Shown: one piece after another, positions 8,916-17,175 of the stretch | Layout: each line of letters starts with the position of its first letter | Position numbering within the stretch: the first letter of the stretch is position 1 | Source: Deltaproteobacteria bacterium | GTDB taxonomy: Bacteria > Desulfobacterota > Binatia > Binatales > Binataceae | Length of the DNA: 37,504 nt | Assembly: GCA_021780225.1 (NCBI GenBank) | Contig: JAJXZF010000031.1 | Span: 1 to 37,504, forward strand | Reading direction: 5' to 3' | Notes under the pieces: generated by a model | Database searches by the model: none | The model's input: the letters and a program-made list of their open reading frames with translations, nothing else | What the model was told of the DNA's origin: nothing | Translations under genes and position numbers: made by a program

Positions 8916-9773
8916 TCACCCCGAATGAGCCATCTGTTCAAGCCGCCGAATGCGATCTTCGATCGGCGGATGGGTCGAAAACATGCGCTGGATGCCTGCG
9001 GCGCTGAGCGGATTGACGATAAACAAATGCGCGGTGCTGGGCGTCGCGTCCGGCATGGGCATCCGCTCATTCGCCGCTTCAAGTTTGCGCAGGGCGTTGG
9101 CGAGCAACAGCGGATTGTGCGTCAGGCGGGCGCCGCTGGCGTCGGCCTGGTATTCCCGCGTCCGCGAAATCGCAAGCTGGATCATCGACGCGGCGATTGG
9201 CGCCAGGATCGCCATGAAAATAAGTCCGATAATTCCGCCGCGCTCGTCCTCGTCGCGCCCGCCGAAGCCGCCAAAGATCGCCCCCCATCGCGCCATCGAA
9301 CCAATAAACATCACGACCATGGCGAGCGTCGCCGCGACCGAACTGACCAGGATGTCGCGATTGATGACGTGCGAAAGCTCGTGGCCGATAACGCCTTTCA
9401 GCTCTTCGCGCGTGCAGATGCGCATGATCCCGCGCGTCACCGCGACCGCGGCGTGTTGCGGATTGCGGCCGGTCGCGAAGGCGTTCGGCGTGTCGCTGTC
9501 GATCAGGTAGAGCCGGGGCATCGGGATGCGCGCGGCTTCGGCCAATTCGCTGACGATTCCGTAAAGTTCGGGCGCGTTGGTTTGATCAAGCGGTTGCGCG
9601 CCGTACGAGCGCAGCACCATCTTGTCGGAAAACCAATAACTGAAGAAATTCATCCCGATCGCGAAGATAAAAGCGATCACAAGGCCGCCGCGTCCGCCCA
9701 GCATGCCGCCAATCAGCAGGATCAGACCGGACAACGCCGCCAAAAGAAATGTGGTTTTTATAGAACTGGACAT
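8916..9773 (-). CDS. htpX: membrane zinc metalloprotease HtpX
   Basis: HtpX is an inner-membrane M48 protease that degrades misfolded membrane proteins. The 285-residue product has two N-terminal membrane helices (about 8-26 and 30-47), the zinc motif HELSH at residues 131-135 and two further hydrophobic helices around 145-160 and 180-200. The SRTREYQADASGARLT segment supplies the third zinc ligand, a glutamate. The family signature near LYLIDSDTPNAFATGRNP is present. The ATG at 9773 is chosen because a GAGAG box precedes it and the protein then begins as family members do; an upstream ATG would add 17 charged residues. It is the first gene of the long minus-strand run. Confidence 0.95.
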   Translation of the reverse strand: MSSSIKTTFLLAALSGLILLIGGMLGGRGGLVIAFIFAIGMNFFSYWFSDKMVLRSYGAQPLDQTNAPELYGIVSELAEAARIPMPRLYLIDSDTPNAFATGRNPQHAAVAVTRGIMRICTREELKGVIGHELSHVINRDILVSSVAATLAMVVMFIGSMARWGAIFGGFGGRDEDERGGIIGLIFMAILAPIAASMIQLAISRTREYQADASGARLTHNPLLLANALRKLEAANERMPMPDATPSTAHLFIVNPLSAAGIQRMFSTHPPIEDRIRRLEQMAHSG

Positions 9774-9919
9774 GGCTCTCAATCCCGGACGGGCGTCGCG
9801 GCGATTTTCTTCATTAAACCGCAAGCGTGATTGCCGTTAATCGCCCTATTCCGCCTTTTCGTTTTCCAAAGTTGCAAATCGAAGGATGCCGGATGCGGCG
9901 CAACCCTTCGCTTTCAATT

Positions 9920-10879
9920 TTAACCATCCGCAAGGCGCGTGGAACCGTTTCGTTCGATCACATCGCAGAGCTTATCCATCACTTCGACAACGGTTGTCCC
10001 AGCTAACGGCATGCGATGGATAATCGCAACCTGGCCCTGCGGACGCCATCGCGCGGGATCGGTCGGGCCAAAAATGGCCACGCCGGGGGCGCCGGCGGAC
10101 GCGGCGAGATGGCTCGCGCCGGAGTCGTTGCCGACAAATGCCGCGGCTTTATGCGCGATTGCGGCGACTTCAGCCAATTCCAGCCCTGATAAGACCGTCA
10201 GGCCGGCGGCGTCAAATGCCGTCCCGAGCCGGCTTTCCGCCGGTCCGAGGATCGCCAGCGGGCGCAGCGGCGACGGAAGCTGTTGCGCCAACGCGACGAA
10301 ATTTTCGACCGGCCAATTTTTCCCCGCGCTGCCACTGCCGGGAAAAATCGCGACATAACCGCCCGCCTTCAAACCCGCGGCTTCAAGCCGATCGTCCGCC
10401 GTGTCGAGATCTTCAGGATAAAGTTCGAGCCTCGCGGCGCCGGAGACGTCCGGCGACGCCCCGACCGCCTGCAAGTAGAGCCGCGCGATAGGTCCTGCGC
10501 CGTCCGGGCGGAAGGGATAAAAGCGCGCCCGGCCGCCGGTCGCCGCCGACAGCGCCGCGACGAAACCGGCATCGTCGCTGGCGAAAAATGAGCGAACCTC
10601 GTCGAATTGGCCGAAGAATGCCGACGCTTCAGGCGCGAGGCGCGCGCTTCCTGCGAACAGATGGCCCACTTCGCGCCGGTCGATCGAATGTCCATGGACA
10701 AAGCCCATCCGCCCGATCGCGAAGCGGGCCAACTCAGCCCGCGCCATCAGCTCCGCTCTGGAGCCGGAAGAATGTTGCGCCATCAGGAAACGCATCGCCG
10801 GCGCCGCGCACATCAAATCGCCGAGCGCGCCCGGAAAAATGATCAACTGGCGCGGCTGTTTCGATCCGCAATCCGCCAT
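9920..10879 (-). CDS. glycosyltransferase family 9 (ADP-heptose:LPS heptosyltransferase-like)
   Basis: The protein has the GT-B layout of family 9. The N-terminal motif is LIIFPGALGDLM. The C-terminal nucleotide-sugar site includes FPGSGSAGKNWP and then GNDSGASHLAASAGAPGV followed by FGPTDPARW. Family members add heptose or related sugars to the LPS core from ADP-activated donors at the inner face of the cytoplasmic membrane. The exact sugar cannot be assigned. The start is uncertain: ATG 10879 gives 319 residues, ATG 10891 four more, and the open frame reaches a TTG at 10912. It is divergent from cysK. A 146-base gap separates it from htpX, so it may be transcribed separately. Confidence 0.88.
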   Translation of the reverse strand: MADCGSKQPRQLIIFPGALGDLMCAAPAMRFLMAQHSSGSRAELMARAELARFAIGRMGFVHGHSIDRREVGHLFAGSARLAPEASAFFGQFDEVRSFFASDDAGFVAALSAATGGRARFYPFRPDGAGPIARLYLQAVGASPDVSGAARLELYPEDLDTADDRLEAAGLKAGGYVAIFPGSGSAGKNWPVENFVALAQQLPSPLRPLAILGPAESRLGTAFDAAGLTVLSGLELAEVAAIAHKAAAFVGNDSGASHLAASAGAPGVAIFGPTDPARWRPQGQVAIIHRMPLAGTTVVEVMDKLCDVIERNGSTRLADG

Positions 10880-10959
10880 CCCGCCGAGCATACCATCGCG
10901 TCCGGTGGGCAATCGCCCGGCTGTCGCAAAATTGTGGCGAAACCCGCTAGAATCCGGCC

Positions 10960-11895
10960 ATGCCGATTAGCGTGGCGCGATCGCCGCTGGAACTCGTGGG
11001 TCATACGCCCGTCGTCCGGCTCAACCGGCTGCCGGGCCGCGACGACGCCGAAGTCTGGGCCAAGCTGGAAAATTACAATCCCGGCGGCAGCGTCAAGGAC
11101 CGAATCTGCCTCGCGATGATCGAGCGCGCGGAGCGCGACGGACGCATCAAACCGGGCGACACGATCGTCGAACCGACCTCCGGCAACACCGGAATCGGCT
11201 TGGCGCTGGTATGCGCGGTGAAGGGCTACCGGCTGATCCTGACGATGCCCGACACGATGTCCGAGGAGCGGCGGTCGCTGTTGGCCGCATACGGCGCGCA
11301 ACTGGTGCTGACGCCGGACACGCGCGGGATGCATGGCGCGATCGCCAAGGCCGAGGAGCTGGTGCGCGCGAATCCGAACTATTACATGCCGCAGCAGTTC
11401 AACAATCCCGCCAATCCCGAAGTTCACTACGCCAGCACGGGGCCGGAATTGATCGAACAGATGGAGCGGATCGACGCCTTCGTCGCGGGCGTCGGCACCG
11501 GCGGGACGATCAGCGGAGCCGGCCGCTACCTGCGCGACCATCTCAAGAACAAACCCCTGATCGTCGCGGTCGAGCCGAAGAACTCACCCGTGCTCGAAGG
11601 CGGCGAACCCGGCTTCCACAAGATTCAGGGCATCGGCGCGGGCTTCGTGCCCGCCACGCTCGACACCAAGATTTATGACGAAGTGATCGCCGTCAGCGAC
11701 GAGGATGCGACCCTCTATTCGCGGCGGATCGCGCGCGAGGAAGGCCTGCTGGTCGGCATCTCGTCAGGCGCGAACTGCTGCGCCGCGCTGCAAATCGCGA
11801 AGCGGCTGGGACGCGGCAAAGTGGTGGTCGCCGTCTTTTGCGACACCGGCGAGCGCTATCTGACCACCGATCTCTTTCAGGCCGAGGGTATCTGA
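10960..11895 (+). CDS. cysK: cysteine synthase (O-acetylserine sulfhydrylase)
   Basis: A PLP-dependent fold-type II enzyme of 311 residues that makes cysteine from O-acetylserine and sulfide. Lys46 in NPGGSVKDR is the Schiff-base lysine. The substrate loop is TSGNTG at 73-78, the phosphate-binding loop is GTGGT at 179-183, and the pyridine-nitrogen serine lies in SSGAN at 268-272. The ATG lies 7 bases after a TAGAAT hexamer, with no clear ribosome-binding site, so the message may be nearly leaderless. CysM-type specificity cannot be excluded. larE follows 7 bases later, which links cysteine supply to a sulfur-transfer enzyme. Confidence 0.95.
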   Translation: MPISVARSPLELVGHTPVVRLNRLPGRDDAEVWAKLENYNPGGSVKDRICLAMIERAERDGRIKPGDTIVEPTSGNTGIGLALVCAVKGYRLILTMPDTMSEERRSLLAAYGAQLVLTPDTRGMHGAIAKAEELVRANPNYYMPQQFNNPANPEVHYASTGPELIEQMERIDAFVAGVGTGGTISGAGRYLRDHLKNKPLIVAVEPKNSPVLEGGEPGFHKIQGIGAGFVPATLDTKIYDEVIAVSDEDATLYSRRIAREEGLLVGISSGANCCAALQIAKRLGRGKVVVAVFCDTGERYLTTDLFQAEGI

Positions 11896-11902
11896 CGCGG
11901 CA

Positions 11903-12751
11903 ATGGGCGAAGCGCGAGAAATCGATGGCCGCGCGGCCGCGCCGATAGAAGATCGGATGGAACGGCTGCGCGGTATTTTCCGTCCGATGCGCTCCGTGTT
12001 GGTCGCTTTTTCGGGCGGCGTCGATTCGACCTTCGTGCTCAAGGTAGCGCACGATACGATCGGCGATCGGGTCATCGCGCTCACCACGACTTCGCCGACG
12101 ATGCCGGACGACGACCGGCTGACGGCGCTCGAGATGGCCGCGGCGATCGGCGCGCGCCATCTGGTGATCGAATCGAACGAACTCGAAATTCCCGGCTACG
12201 CCGCGAATCCGATCGACCGATGCTATCTGTGCAAGGGCAATCTTTTCACGGTATGCGCCGCCAAGGCCGGCGAACTCGGAATCGACGAGATCGCCGATGG
12301 CCTCAATCTCGACGATTTGCGCGATTATCGGCCGGGAATCCGCGCCGCGACCGAGCGCCGCGTGCGCCATCCGCTGGTCGAGGCGGAATTGACCAAGGCC
12401 GATGTCCGCGAACTGTCGCGCGCGCTCGGATTGCCGACCTGGGATCGGCCGGCGTCGCCCTGCCTGTCGTCGCGCTTTCCCTACGGCGCGCGGATCACGC
12501 CCGAAGGCCTGCGTCAGGTCGAAGCGGGCGAGCGCGTGCTCCATCGGATGGGCTTTCGGGTGGCGCGCGTGCGCCATCACGGCGAGATCGCACGGCTCGA
12601 AGTCGAGAGCGGCGAGGTGCAGCGGCTGCTCAGCGAACCGATTCGCGCCGAGGTCGATCGCGAATTGAAACGGCTCGGCTTCCGCTTCGTGACGGTCGAT
12701 TTGAAAGGCTTTCGCTCCGGCTCGCTGAACGAAGGCCTGAAAGTCGCCTGA
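11903..12751 (+). CDS. larE: ATP-dependent sacrificial sulfur transferase LarE
   Basis: A PP-loop enzyme of 282 residues. The ATP pyrophosphatase motif SGGVDS is at 37-42. In the LarE family the enzyme adenylates and thiolates the dicarboxylated nicotinate precursor of the nickel-pincer cofactor. Classical LarE gives up the sulfur of its own cysteine, while members with three conserved cysteines use a [4Fe-4S] cluster. Here Cys107 and Cys110 (RCYLCK) and Cys187 (PCLSSR) are all present, so the cluster-type mechanism is plausible. No larB, larC or lactate racemase gene is visible. The gene is 7 bases behind cysK and clearly in its operon. Confidence 0.88.
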   Translation: MGEAREIDGRAAAPIEDRMERLRGIFRPMRSVLVAFSGGVDSTFVLKVAHDTIGDRVIALTTTSPTMPDDDRLTALEMAAAIGARHLVIESNELEIPGYAANPIDRCYLCKGNLFTVCAAKAGELGIDEIADGLNLDDLRDYRPGIRAATERRVRHPLVEAELTKADVRELSRALGLPTWDRPASPCLSSRFPYGARITPEGLRQVEAGERVLHRMGFRVARVRHHGEIARLEVESGEVQRLLSEPIRAEVDRELKRLGFRFVTVDLKGFRSGSLNEGLKVA

Positions 12752-13215
12752 ATGTCGCGCGCTTCAAGTGCGCGCTGAGGATCGATAGCGACGGACTTTG
12801 CGCGTTGCCGCTGGACCATCCGTCCGCACAGCGCCCGATCGCGCCAGGTAGCGTCGTGTCTCAAAAATATCCGCATCAGCGGCAGCGCCCGCATTGTCAT
12901 TCTGAGCGGAGTCCTCGGAGCGAAGAATCCCGGGATTCTTCGCTGCGCTCAGAATGACAAAAACAGGCTTGACGCTTGAAGTATTTTGGCCGGCTAACGT
13001 CATGAAAACGTCCGTGCCGCAAAAATTCACAAACTCTCAGAATGACGCTACGGTACTGGATAGGCGCCATCGCAACTTGTGAGACGCGACACCAGGTTTG
13101 TTCCCTGAAAATCTCCGGATTATTTGTCGATGAGATTCCGGCGCAGAATCGAAAATTCAAGACTCCGCAACGCGATGGTTCGTCATGAAACCGTCGCTGT
13201 AGCGGCAAGAATGTA
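12752..13215. other. 464-base gap without a recognisable gene
   Basis: No frame here looks like a protein. A GCGCGC/GCGCGC hairpin lies directly after larE (about 12758-12776) but has no T-run. The main content is the palindromic repeat listed separately (12894-12960). An 11-base partial copy of its arm, CTCAGAATGAC, stands alone at 13036-13046. The remaining bases up to the ATPase start presumably hold its promoter, but I could not place one. Confidence 0.5.
12894..12960. repeat. REP-like nested palindrome (TCATTCTGAGCG family)
   Basis: The outer arms at 12894-12908 and 12946-12960 are a perfect 15-base inverted repeat (TTGTCATTCTGAGCG and its complement). Inside, 12920-12943 is a perfect 24-base palindrome around CCCGGG. 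The element would fold into a long cruciform or RNA hairpin. Similar extragenic palindromes with the TCATTCTGAGCG core are scattered in many GC-rich bacterial genomes. It may act as a bidirectional terminator between larE and the ATPase gene; that role is inferred. Confidence 0.85.
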
Positions 13216-15555
13216 ATGCAGGGCGGAGCGGGCGAGGCCAGGCAGGCCGAAACGGCGGGCGCGCGGCGCGGGCTGACCAGCGCGGAGGCGCGCGCGCGGC
13301 TCCAACGCTTCGGGCCGAACGCCGTCGCCGAGCAAAAGACGAATCCCCTCCTCGCGATACTCGGCAAATTCTGGGCGCCGGTGCCGTGGATGCTCGAAGC
13401 GACGGTCGCGCTCGAAATCGCGATGGGCAAGCCGGTCGAGGCCGTCGTGATCGGCGCGCTGCTGGTCTTCAACGCGATGCTGAGCCTGACGCAGGAGGGA
13501 CGCGCCCGCGGCGCGCTCGAAATGCTGCGCCAGCGGCTCCGGATCACCGCCCGCGTGATGCGCGACGGGCGCTGGGGACAGGTCGCGGCCGAAGAACTCG
13601 TGCCGGGCGATTTCGTCTATTTGCGGATGGGCGATCTCGCGCCCGCCGATATCGCGCTCGCTGACGGCACGCTGCTTATCGACCAGTCGATGCTGACCGG
13701 CGAATCGCTGCCGGTCGAGGCCGGCCCCGGCAAAACCGCATACGCCGGAGCACTGATCAAGCGCGGCGAGGCGAGCGGCGAAGTAACCGCGACGGGCGCG
13801 GGCACCTATTTCGGCAAAACCGCGGAACTGGTCGGCGCCGCGCGCGCGCCGAGCCATCTGCAAACCGTCATTTTCAGCATCGTCAAGGCGCTGGTGGCGA
13901 TGGATGGCGCGCTGGCCGCGGCGGTGCTGGCGTTCGCGATCGTCGCAGGCCTGCCGATGCGCGACGCGCTGCCCTTCGTGCTGATCCTGATGGTGGCGTC
14001 CGTGCCGGTCGCCCTGCCCGCCACCTTCACGCTGGCGACGACGCTCGGCGCGATCGAGCTGGCCGGGCGGGGCGTGCTGGCGACGCGGCTGGCGGCGATC
14101 GAGGAAGCGGCGGCGATGGACGTGTTGTGCACCGACAAGACCGGCACGCTGACGCAGAACCGGCTCGCGCTGGCGGCGTCGAAAGCGTACGCGCCGTTCA
14201 GCGAAACCGAGCTGCTGACTTACGCGGCGTTAACCAGCGACGCCGCCACGCAGGATCCGATCGACCTCGCGATTCTGGCGCGCGCCGGCGCCGCGGCGCC
14301 CGGAATTCGGCGCACGGCTTTTGTGCCCTTCGATCCGGCCGCGAAGACGGCGGCGGCGACGATCGACGAAAATGGAAAATCGGTCGAAGCCGTCAAAGGC
14401 GCGCCGCAGGCGGTCGCCGCGCGCGCGGCGGCGCCGGACGGATTCGACGCCGACGTGGAGCGGATGGCGGCCGGCGGCTGCCGGGTGCTGGCGGTCGCCG
14501 CCGGAACGGCGGGCGCGATGCGCGTCGCGGGTTTGCTGGCGATGCAGGATCCGCCGCGATCGGATTCGCGCGAGCTGGTGCGCGAGCTGAACGAACTGGG
14601 CGTGCGGGTGACGATGGTGACGGGCGACGGCCTGGTGACCGCGCGCGCCGTGGCGCACGAAATCGGAATCGAGGGGCGCGGCTGCGACGCCGCCGAAATG
14701 CGCCGCGACCCGGCGATCGCGCTCGACTGCGCGGTGCTCGCGGGCGTTTTCCCGGAAGACAAATTCAATCTGATTCGTTCGCTGCAAAATGCCGGCGCCG
14801 TCGCCGGGATGACGGGCGACGGCGTCAATGACGCGCCCGCGCTGCGCCAGGCGGAAGTCGGAATCGCGGTGGCGAGCGCGACCGACGTCGCCAAGGCCTC
14901 CGCCAGCCTGGTGCTGACGAATCCGGGTTTGACCGACATGCTCGCCGCGGTCGAGACCAGCCGGCGCATCTATCAGCGGATGCTGACGTACACGCTCAAC
15001 AAAATTATCAAGACGGTGCAAATCGGACTGTTCCTGAGCCTGGGCGTGATGCTGACGCGATCGTTCGTGGTCACGCCGCTGTTGATCGTGCTGCTGCTCT
15101 TCGCCAACGACTTCGTAACGATGTCGATCGCGACGGATAATGTCTCGTTCTCGCGCACGCCCGACCGCTGGCGGATCGCCGAGCTGATGGCGGCCGGACT
15201 GACGATGGGCGCGGGCGTGCTGGCGCTGTCGCTGTTGGTTTATTTCTACGGACGCTGCGCGCTGGGCATGGCGACGCCGGAATTGCAGACGCTGGACTTC
15301 ATCGTGCTGGTGTTCACCGGACAGGGGATGGTCTATCTGGTGCGCGAGCGCGGCCATTTCTGGAAATCGCGGCCGAGCGGCTGGATGCTGCTCGCGTCGG
15401 CGATCGATATCGCGGCGATTTGCGCGATGGCCGTGAAAGGCGTGCTGATGACGCCGGTGCCGGCGCCGGTGGTCGGGGCGGCGCTCGGGGTCTGCGCGCT
15501 CTTTTTGGCGGGGTTGGATTTCGTCAAGGTTCCGGCGCTGCGCCGGATGCGCTGA
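13216..15555 (+). CDS. P3A-type plasma-membrane proton-translocating ATPase
   Basis: A 779-residue P-type ATPase that resembles plant and fungal H+ pumps. TGES at 161-164 is the actuator loop, DKTGTLT with phosphorylated Asp307 is the catalytic site, GDGVND at 534-539 is the hinge, and PVALP at 264-268 is the M4 motif of P3A pumps. Asn631-Asp632 in FANDFVTMSIATD corresponds to the M6 aspartate used for proton binding in the plant pump. About ten membrane helices are visible. No N-terminal heavy-metal domain is present. The start at 13216 has a weak ribosome-binding site. The gene stands alone between the palindromic repeat and the convergent OsmC gene. It is likely used for pH homeostasis or energisation. 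Confidence 0.92.
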   Translation: MQGGAGEARQAETAGARRGLTSAEARARLQRFGPNAVAEQKTNPLLAILGKFWAPVPWMLEATVALEIAMGKPVEAVVIGALLVFNAMLSLTQEGRARGALEMLRQRLRITARVMRDGRWGQVAAEELVPGDFVYLRMGDLAPADIALADGTLLIDQSMLTGESLPVEAGPGKTAYAGALIKRGEASGEVTATGAGTYFGKTAELVGAARAPSHLQTVIFSIVKALVAMDGALAAAVLAFAIVAGLPMRDALPFVLILMVASVPVALPATFTLATTLGAIELAGRGVLATRLAAIEEAAAMDVLCTDKTGTLTQNRLALAASKAYAPFSETELLTYAALTSDAATQDPIDLAILARAGAAAPGIRRTAFVPFDPAAKTAAATIDENGKSVEAVKGAPQAVAARAAAPDGFDADVERMAAGGCRVLAVAAGTAGAMRVAGLLAMQDPPRSDSRELVRELNELGVRVTMVTGDGLVTARAVAHEIGIEGRGCDAAEMRRDPAIALDCAVLAGVFPEDKFNLIRSLQNAGAVAGMTGDGVNDAPALRQAEVGIAVASATDVAKASASLVLTNPGLTDMLAAVETSRRIYQRMLTYTLNKIIKTVQIGLFLSLGVMLTRSFVVTPLLIVLLLFANDFVTMSIATDNVSFSRTPDRWRIAELMAAGLTMGAGVLALSLLVYFYGRCALGMATPELQTLDFIVLVFTGQGMVYLVRERGHFWKSRPSGWMLLASAIDIAAICAMAVKGVLMTPVPAPVVGAALGVCALFLAGLDFVKVPALRRMR

Positions 15556-15576
15556 GCGCGGCGCCCGCCCGCGATC

Positions 15577-16011
15577 TCATCCGGCCAGCACTTCCGGTTC
15601 CAGACGCACGGCGAAATTGAGCGAGGCCGAGATCAGGCAGGCCTTTTCGCTCTTTTCCATCAGGCGCAGCGCCTTGTCCCGATCCGCGCCGGCCGCGACC
15701 GTCATCCGGGGACGCAGCACGATCGCGGTGAAGCGGGTCGCGCCGTCCTTGCGATCGACCGTCCCTTCGCCGTCCATCGCGAGGGCGAGGAAGCTGAATT
15801 TCGAGGCGCGCGCGATCGCGCGCAGCGTCATCATAAAACAGGCCTCGACCGAGGCGAGCAGCAGATGCTCGGGACTCCAGGCGTCGCCGGGTCCGTCGAA
15901 ATCCGCAGGCGGCGTCACGCGCAAATCGGGCAGGCCGGCCGCTGCGACGGTCGCATAGCCGTCGCTTCCGCCGGCAAGCCGCGCTTCGTATCGATGGGGC
16001 AATGGTTTCAT
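15577..16011 (-). CDS. OsmC family protein
   Basis: This 144-residue protein has the OsmC/Ohr layout, including the two redox cysteines, Cys58 in VEACFMM and Cys125 in SEKACLIS. Such proteins reduce organic peroxides and related oxidised thiols in the cytoplasm. The SPEHLLLAS motif precedes the first cysteine, as in the family. The ATG at 16011 is chosen because GGAG lies 8 bases upstream; an earlier ATG at 16065 would add 18 residues. It lies 96 bases after the ArsR-rhodanese gene on the same strand and may be expressed with it. It converges with the ATPase gene, 21 bases away. Confidence 0.93.
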   Translation of the reverse strand: MKPLPHRYEARLAGGSDGYATVAAAGLPDLRVTPPADFDGPGDAWSPEHLLLASVEACFMMTLRAIARASKFSFLALAMDGEGTVDRKDGATRFTAIVLRPRMTVAAGADRDKALRLMEKSEKACLISASLNFAVRLEPEVLAG

Positions 16012-16107
16012 CGGTAATGCTCCGCTGTGCGCGATCCATGCAGCCAAATCAAATTTATATTGCACCGCCGGCCGATCGAACGACAGCGCTTCGCCGCGCC
16101 GGCCGGG

Positions 16108-16791
16108 TCATTTTTTCGGCGCGGTAGCGCCGCCCGATTCGACCGGCATCCGCGCCGCGCGCCATTCGGGGAATCCGTCCTCGAGCCGGCGCGCATCGTA
16201 GCCGTGTTTGCGCAACAGGGCGACCGCTTCATACGAAAAAACGCAATACGGGCCGCGGCAGTAAGCGACCACGCGCTGCGACGGCGGAAGCGCCTTGAGC
16301 CGCCGTTCCAGCTCGCGCACGGGAATATTGATCGCGCCCGGCAGGTGGCCGGCGGAATATTCCTGCGGCGAGCGCACGTCGAGCACCGACACGCCGCCGA
16401 GCCGCATCAGCCGCTTCAGTTCGCGCCGCGTGACCGGCTCCAGGCTGTCGCGCCGCTCGAAGTAGGCCTGAATAAGCTGGCGCGCCTCGGCCAGATTGCG
16501 CTCGGCGATGCCGCGCAGATCGGCGAGCAGGCTCAGCACGGCGTCGCCGGCGATTCGGTAACAGACGCGCTGGCCGTCCTTGCGCGCGGCGGCCAGGCCC
16601 GCGCGGCGCAGGCGCTGAAGATGCTGCGAAGCGTTGGCGACGGTCAGGCCGGCGCGCGCGGCCAGCGTTTCGACGTCGCATTCGCCCTGCGCCATAAGCT
16701 GGAGCAGGGCGAGCCGATGGGGATGGCCGAGGGCGCGGGCCACGGCGGCGAACTGGGCGAAGATCGCGATGGAGGGATTTTCGTTTGACAT
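16108..16791 (-). CDS. ArsR-family repressor fused to a rhodanese domain
   Basis: The 227-residue protein has two parts. Residues 10-95 form a winged-helix ArsR domain, with the recognition helix at VANASQHLQRLRRAGL. Residues 125-220 form a rhodanese domain, including DVRSPQEYSAGHLPGAINIP and the active loop CRGPYCVFS with Cys178 as the predicted persulfide-carrying residue. Cys38 (GEC) and Cys77 (RVCYR) lie in the DNA-binding domain. Fusions of this kind are expected to sense reactive sulfur or redox state, in the manner of SqrR/BigR, though the cysteine positions are not clearly equivalent. It is divergent from the DUF2892-RND genes, with an AT-rich palindromic array at 16809-16834 immediately upstream. 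Confidence 0.92.
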   Translation of the reverse strand: MSNENPSIAIFAQFAAVARALGHPHRLALLQLMAQGECDVETLAARAGLTVANASQHLQRLRRAGLAAARKDGQRVCYRIAGDAVLSLLADLRGIAERNLAEARQLIQAYFERRDSLEPVTRRELKRLMRLGGVSVLDVRSPQEYSAGHLPGAINIPVRELERRLKALPPSQRVVAYCRGPYCVFSYEAVALLRKHGYDARRLEDGFPEWRAARMPVESGGATAPKK

Positions 16792-16808
16792 CGTTGGCGG
16801 ATTTGATT

Positions 16809-16834
16809 AATTATTCAATTGAATAATTGAATAA
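16809..16834. promoter_or_regulatory. operator-like array for the ArsR-rhodanese regulator
   Basis: Three 8-base half-sites lie end to end: TTATTCAA at 16811-16818, then TTGAATAA at 16819-16826 and again at 16827-16834. The first two form the centre of a perfect 20-base palindrome (16809-16828). The array is strikingly AT-rich in GC-rich DNA and sits 17 bases upstream of the regulator's ATG in the divergent region. ArsR repressors usually bind such AT-rich inverted repeats, so autoregulation and control of the plus-strand genes are likely. Binding is inferred. Confidence 0.75.
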
Positions 16835-16930
16835 ATGAAGGCGCCGCGTCAAGCGGCGCGGCCGGCGGGCAAGCCAATTGCTGGCAAAAACATAGCGCCG
16901 GGCACAAGCTTGAACTGGAGGAAAATCGCC

Positions 16931-17164
16931 ATGTCGTCGGAACGATGGATTCGGTTGATCGCGGGAACGTTTATCATGCTGACCGTCGCGCTGAGCTACT
17001 TCCAGAGCCGTTACTGGTTGTGGTTCACGCTGTTCGTCGGCGCGAACCTGTTTCAATCGGCGCTGACGCGCTGGTGCCTGATGGAGGACATCTTGCGCAA
17101 GCTCGGCGTGACCCGGCCGGCGGCTGGGCCGGGCGCGGCGGGAACCGCGTGCGCGAAATCGTGA
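16931..17164 (+). CDS. YgaP-like small inner-membrane protein (DUF2892)
   Basis: A 77-residue protein with two hydrophobic segments (about residues 7-25 and 28-45). The pattern RWIRLIAGTFIMLTVALSY then FTLFVGANLFQSALTRWC and a short cytoplasmic tail is that of the DUF2892 domain, which in E. coli YgaP is attached to a rhodanese. Here the membrane part is a separate gene and the rhodanese sits on the divergent regulator. The ATG at 16931 follows GGAGG at 16917-16921, so the longer upstream frame is rejected. The stop overlaps the ribosome-binding site of the next gene, indicating an operon. Confidence 0.88.
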   Translation: MSSERWIRLIAGTFIMLTVALSYFQSRYWLWFTLFVGANLFQSALTRWCLMEDILRKLGVTRPAAGPGAAGTACAKS

Positions 17165-17175
17165 GGAATGCGGCG

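Noticed and set aside
12220-13863. Frames overlapping larE, the palindrome and the ATPase start
   Set aside because: They run through the inverted repeat and have biased shadow composition; no start or family support.
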